From the NCBI GenBank assembly GCA_963777895.1, contig CAVZSF010000005.1, positions 124,001-188,000 on the forward strand: a stretch of DNA of 64,000 nt. The letters run 5' to 3'. Of this stretch, positions 60,799 through 64,000 are shown in pieces. The DNA comes from UBA2241 sp963777895. GTDB lineage: Bacteria; Actinomycetota; Thermoleophilia; UBA2241. Position 1 is the first letter of the stretch; each line of letters opens with the position of its first letter. The translations under genes and the position numbers were made by a program. The notes below the pieces were generated by a model. The model saw nothing but the letters and a program-made list of their open reading frames with translations. It did no database searches and had not been told where the DNA came from.

Positions 60799-61767
60799 AT
60801 GTTCGGAGTCTGGCGCAAGCGCATGCTGGCGGCGGTGGTCGCCATCGTCGCCATCGTGATGGTCCTCGCGACCGTGCCCGCCTGCACGGCCGGAAACTGG
60901 GTCTACCAGCTGCCTTCCTACAAGAAGGTCGGCTACGACAGGAGCTTCAAGGCCGACCTTGTCCAGCAGCTCACCTACGCCCCGAAGCTGGTCTTTCTCG
61001 GCGGCTCCCGTGCGGTGCGCTTCGAGCCGACCTATGCGGAGAAGCTCACCGGGCTGAAGGGCTTCAACGCCTCCTTCCTCGTGTGCCGCAACACCGACTC
61101 GTGGGCCTTCCTCAACTACCTCTACAAGCGCTCGCCCGACACCAAGCTCCGTTGTGTCTGGCTGGTGGAGTACTCGTCGTTCGCCAAGAGGAACCTGCAC
61201 CCGGCCAGCATCGTCGACCGCCGCTTCTCGCCGTACTTTCCCCAGGCGTACCTCGACCGGCAGAAGGCGATCCTGCAGCCGTACCCGGTCATGGAGCTCC
61301 TGCACGGACGGCGCTACACCTGGGACGGCACGACCGTGTGGAACTTCTACGACAAGGCGGAAGCGAACGGGCTGACACTCGACCAGGCGCTCACGGCCTA
61401 CATCAGGAACGTGCTGCCGACCGCCGGGACCATGTATCCGATGGATCCCACGGCGAAGCGCTACTTTGAGAAGTCGCTGCGGCTGCTGAACCGCCACGGG
61501 GTGACCCCTCTCGTCGTGATCATGCCGTACCATCCCCGCGTGCTGAGTGCCTTCATGGCGGCCGGCTGGGGGGCGAAGCTCACGAGGTTGAAGACGTACT
61601 TGAAGGGCCTCCAGGACACCTACCAGCTCAGGTATCTCGACTACCACGACATCCGCAGCTTCAACGGGCGTGCCGACTGGTTCTACGACGGGGCGCATGT
61701 GAAGGTCGGCAACACGAGGCGCATCATGGCGCAGGCGCTCAGGCAGCGGCCCGGCTGCTTCAAGTGA
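60799..61767 (+). CDS. Secreted SGNH/DltD-like protein, probable lipoprotein
   Basis: An intact 322-residue protein. The signal sequence KRMLAAVVAIVAIVMVLATV ends in a possible lipobox (VPAC, Cys29). KLVFLGGSRAVRFEP holds a Ser in the position of the SGNH nucleophile. WYDGAHVKVGNTRRI-like sequence near the C-terminus (DWFYDGAHVKVGN) supplies the D-x-x-H catalytic pair. This fits the DltD/AlgX-type acyltransferase or esterase fold, which modifies cell-envelope polymers. ATG has GGGAGG upstream, and GATACA at 60774-60779 with TTGTCG at 60753 may be a weak promoter. No dlt genes are adjacent. Confidence 0.68.
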   Translation: MFGVWRKRMLAAVVAIVAIVMVLATVPACTAGNWVYQLPSYKKVGYDRSFKADLVQQLTYAPKLVFLGGSRAVRFEPTYAEKLTGLKGFNASFLVCRNTDSWAFLNYLYKRSPDTKLRCVWLVEYSSFAKRNLHPASIVDRRFSPYFPQAYLDRQKAILQPYPVMELLHGRRYTWDGTTVWNFYDKAEANGLTLDQALTAYIRNVLPTAGTMYPMDPTAKRYFEKSLRLLNRHGVTPLVVIMPYHPRVLSAFMAAGWGAKLTRLKTYLKGLQDTYQLRYLDYHDIRSFNGRADWFYDGAHVKVGNTRRIMAQALRQRPGCFK

Positions 61768-61818
61768 CGCGGGGCGCCCGCGGCGCGCGCCCCGCCCGGC
61801 ATCGTCTAGGATGGGCGC

Positions 61819-62466
61819 GTGGACCGCTTCTCGCAGAGATACGGCGTCACCTTCCTGCTGATCCTCGTGACCCTCATCGTGACGGCGGCGGTGGGCGACA
61901 TGCGGATCGGCGCCTTCATCGTCCCGGCGCTGCTGGGCGGCTGCCTGGTCGTCACGCTGCGCGCCTCCGGGGTGCGGCGGCGGACGTTGCTGGTCTCGAC
62001 CGCGCTGGCCGTACTCGCCACGATCGCGGGCGGCGTCGCCGCGCTCGTCGGCGAGGGCGAGTGGGTGAAGGTCCTGTCGTCGGTGGTCGCCGTCGCCTTC
62101 GTCGTGATCTCACCGCTTGCGATCTTCCGCGACATCAGGCGCCACGCGGAGATCACCACCCGGACCGTCATGGCCGCCATCTGCGTGTACCTGTTCATCG
62201 GGCTGTTCTTCGCGCTCGTCTACCGCATCGTCGGCACCATCGACCCGCCCTTCTTCGTCCAGGTCGAGGAGACGACGGTGCCCGACACGCTGTACTTCAG
62301 CTTCATCACGCTTGCTACAGTCGGCTACGGCGACCTCACCGCGGCGGGCGACGTGACACGCATGCTGGCCGTCACCGAGGGTCTTCTCGGCCAGGTGTAC
62401 CTCGTCACCATCGTCGCGTTGCTGGTGTCGAACCTGGGCAGGGCCCGCCGCCGGCCGGAGGAGTAA
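61819..62466 (+). CDS. Two-pore-helix potassium channel family protein
   Basis: An intact 215-residue membrane protein. Four N-terminal hydrophobic segments precede an ion-channel module. AAICVYLFIGLFFALVYRIV is the outer helix, LYFSFITLATVGYGDLTAAG the pore with selectivity filter TVGYGD, and GLLGQVYLVTIVALLVSNL the inner helix. There is no RCK domain. GTG at 61819 follows TAGGAT (61806-61811) by seven bases with no ribosome site, so the mRNA may be leaderless. The next gene starts three bases after its stop. Confidence 0.9.
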   Translation: MDRFSQRYGVTFLLILVTLIVTAAVGDMRIGAFIVPALLGGCLVVTLRASGVRRRTLLVSTALAVLATIAGGVAALVGEGEWVKVLSSVVAVAFVVISPLAIFRDIRRHAEITTRTVMAAICVYLFIGLFFALVYRIVGTIDPPFFVQVEETTVPDTLYFSFITLATVGYGDLTAAGDVTRMLAVTEGLLGQVYLVTIVALLVSNLGRARRRPEE

Positions 62467-62469
62467 GCC

Positions 62470-63216
62470 GTGCACCTCACCTACGTCGGGCACGGCACCG
62501 TGCTGCTCGAGACGGAGGGCGTGCGGGTCCTTACCGACCCGTTGCTCCGGCGCCACCTCGGACCCCTGATCCGCCGCGCGCCGCTGCCGGATCTGGACGA
62601 CGTGCGCCACGTCGACGTGCTCCTCATCTCGCACCTGCACATCGATCACCTGGACGCGCCCTCGCTCAGGAGGCTGGACAAGTCGGCGTCGGTGGTGGTG
62701 CCGGCGCACGGCGTGAAGCTGATGCGCCGGCTCGGCTTCGACGACGTTCAGTCGCTGTCGCCGGGAGAGTCTCTCGAGGTCCGGGGCCTGCGGGTCGAAG
62801 CGACGGCCGCCTACCACGCCGGGAAGCGTTACCCGGTCACCAAGCCGGGCGACGCGCTCGGTTACCTCATCGGCAAGGAGCCGTCCGTCTACTTCGCCGG
62901 CGACACCGGGCTCTTCCCGGAGATGGCCGCGCTCGCGGGCAGGATCGACATCGCGCTGCTGCCGGTGTCAGGGTGGGGCTTCACGCTGCCCGACGACCAC
63001 CTCAGCCCGCTCACGGGGGCGCGGGCGCTGGCGCTGCTGCGCCCGCGCCTGGCCGTGCCCGTCCACTGGGGCACCTACTTCGCCCTCGGCATGGTCGCCT
63101 TGCAGCCCGGCCACGAGGGCCAGCCGGCGCACGCCTTCGCGCGGTACGCCGGTCTCCTCGCGCCGTCGGTCGAGGTCCGCGTGCTCGAGCCCGGCGAGCG
63201 CGCCGAGCTCGCATAG
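62470..63216 (+). CDS. Metallo-beta-lactamase-fold metal-dependent hydrolase
   Basis: An intact 248-residue enzyme of the UlaG-like MBL group. LTYVGHGTVLLETEGVRVLT is the start strand pair. The metal motif is LLISHLHIDHLD (H-x-H-x-D-H). Additional ligands are in AYHAG, VYFAGDTGLFPEM and PVHWGTYF. GTG at 62470 is three bases after the channel stop, so the two are co-transcribed. Members hydrolyse lactones, phosphodiesters or N-acyl groups. No substrate can be inferred from the channel neighbour. Confidence 0.88.
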   Translation: MHLTYVGHGTVLLETEGVRVLTDPLLRRHLGPLIRRAPLPDLDDVRHVDVLLISHLHIDHLDAPSLRRLDKSASVVVPAHGVKLMRRLGFDDVQSLSPGESLEVRGLRVEATAAYHAGKRYPVTKPGDALGYLIGKEPSVYFAGDTGLFPEMAALAGRIDIALLPVSGWGFTLPDDHLSPLTGARALALLRPRLAVPVHWGTYFALGMVALQPGHEGQPAHAFARYAGLLAPSVEVRVLEPGERAELA

Positions 63217-63308
63217 CCTCTCCGGGCCTGCGGCGGCCCGCCGCGCCCTGCGCAGCGCGCGTTGCCGGCGGATGCATCCCTGTTGAGACGCCGCATAATG
63301 GAGGAGCC

Positions 63309-64000
63309 GTGCCCGCTCTCTCCGCCATCGCCACCCCTCTTGCGGCCGCCGTCCTCGCCGACGGCCGGCGACCCCTCGTCTGCCTGCTGCTCGGCTTCAT
63401 CGCCACGTTCGCCTTCATCCGCTTCCACACGCGCATGATCCGCGCGCAGAAGCGCTGGTGGTTCCGCAGCGACATCCGCCCGTCTGGGCTCCACATCCAC
63501 CACTCCGTCTTCGGCATCATCGCCATGGTCGTGGCCGGGATCGTGCAGTTCGCCCTCACGCCGGGCAGCCCCGCGCTCGAGCTGCTCGCCGCCGTCTTCG
63601 GCGCCGGCGCGGCCCTCACCCTCGACGAGTTCGCTCTGATCCTCCATCTCGAGGACGTGTACTGGACCGAAGAGGGGCGCACCTCGATCGACGCGGTCAT
63701 CATGGGCATCACGTTCGCCGCCCTCTTCATGACCAACGTCGTCCCGCTCGGCATCGGGGAGGCCGACGAGCTGATCTTCCGCTCGCGCTGGGTGGCGTTC
63801 GCGATCGTCGCTTTCAACGCGGGGTTCGTGGTGGTGAGCTACCTCAAGGGCAAGCTGTGGACGGGGACGCTCGGCATTTTCGTGCCGTTCGTGGCGCTCG
63901 CCGGCGCCGTGCGGCTGGCGCGGCCCGACTCGCCCTGGGCGCACAGCCGCTATGCAGACGATGTTGGGAAGCTGGACCGGGCCCGGCGCAGAGATCGCGG
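63309..64000 (+). CDS. Integral membrane protein, partial at window end
   Basis: The frame stays open to base 64000, giving 230 residues without a stop. About five helices are visible, the first in RPLVCLLLGFIATFAFIRFH. A conserved-looking loop has RSDIRPSGLHIHHSVFGIIA with three His. LDEFALILHLEDVYWTEEGR, then TSIDAV, is acidic, and further helices follow. The same pattern occurs in uncharacterised actinobacterial membrane proteins. The His/Asp/Glu residues near the membrane could bind metal (inference). GTG at 63309 has GGAGGAG upstream. The C-terminus becomes basic (LDRARRRDR). Confidence 0.7.
   Translation, partial: MPALSAIATPLAAAVLADGRRPLVCLLLGFIATFAFIRFHTRMIRAQKRWWFRSDIRPSGLHIHHSVFGIIAMVVAGIVQFALTPGSPALELLAAVFGAGAALTLDEFALILHLEDVYWTEEGRTSIDAVIMGITFAALFMTNVVPLGIGEADELIFRSRWVAFAIVAFNAGFVVVSYLKGKLWTGTLGIFVPFVALAGAVRLARPDSPWAHSRYADDVGKLDRARRRDR

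Overview
The window is about 70 % G+C, gene-dense, and has Actinomycetota-type content: a PASTA-domain kinase-like protein, a DppBCDF-type peptide transporter, GTG starts and probable leaderless starts. It holds no rRNA, tRNA, CRISPR array, transposase or phage gene, so the lineage cannot be fixed. An uncultivated high-G+C actinobacterium, perhaps Thermoleophilia-like, is my best guess at low confidence. Many conserved genes are broken by single-base frame changes, mostly insertions, while the shifted frames still carry family motifs. These changes cluster in patches (4.7-7.1, 8.3-10.9, 16.2-20.9, 27.8-34.2 and 34.7-37.4 kb). I read them as residual consensus errors of a draft or long-read assembly, so broken genes are annotated as whole genes.

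Layout. 0-9.4 kb: end of a beta-propeller protein, a two-domain cyclase/ATPase/TPR signalling protein, a DUF255 thioredoxin-fold protein, a HdeD-like membrane protein and threonine synthase. 9.5-27.3 kb: a catabolic block with a class III aminotransferase, a CocE-type hydrolase, two tandem TetR regulators, and then a same-strand run from 14.47 to 27.26 kb. That run holds a lipoprotein peptide/nickel-family binding protein, two permeases, two ATPases, a second CocE-type hydrolase, two YtcJ-type amidohydrolases, a DUF3237 protein and an amidase. It looks like one long operon for import and stepwise hydrolysis of an ester/amide compound. 27.3-37.4 kb: MMPL exporter, ACT-domain regulator, HAD/PurM-like fusion, YbjQ, signal peptidase I, TPR-zincin, SDR, a membrane protein, TetR and PRC-barrel. 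37.6-46.4 kb: a second aminotransferase divergent from an adenine-deaminase-type gene, a 1512-residue double BadF/HgdC-type activase, and a PASTA pseudokinase.

46.5-57.2 kb: a carbohydrate regulon. A DeoR regulator with an amidohydrolase faces a SIS isomerase-sugar ABC transporter operon. A converging operon supplies a GH4 glycosidase, a PfkB kinase and a GatZ/KbaZ-type protein. A bipartite motif with identical internal phasing lies before both structural operons (48104-48147 and 57124-57167), which ties them together. A second regulatory link is a 15-base sequence containing a palindromic core, present both upstream of the TetR gene at 36147 and in the divergent promoter region of the aminotransferase and deaminase.

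57.2-64.0 kb is ordinary: small membrane and unknown proteins, an EEP-family phosphatase/nuclease, pirin, a SRPBCC-like protein, a SGNH-like secreted protein, a potassium channel, a metallo-beta-lactamase-fold hydrolase and a membrane protein cut by the window end. The longest stretch without a gene is about 220 bases (35923-36146 and 36755-36975). The first holds an operator candidate; I see nothing in the second.
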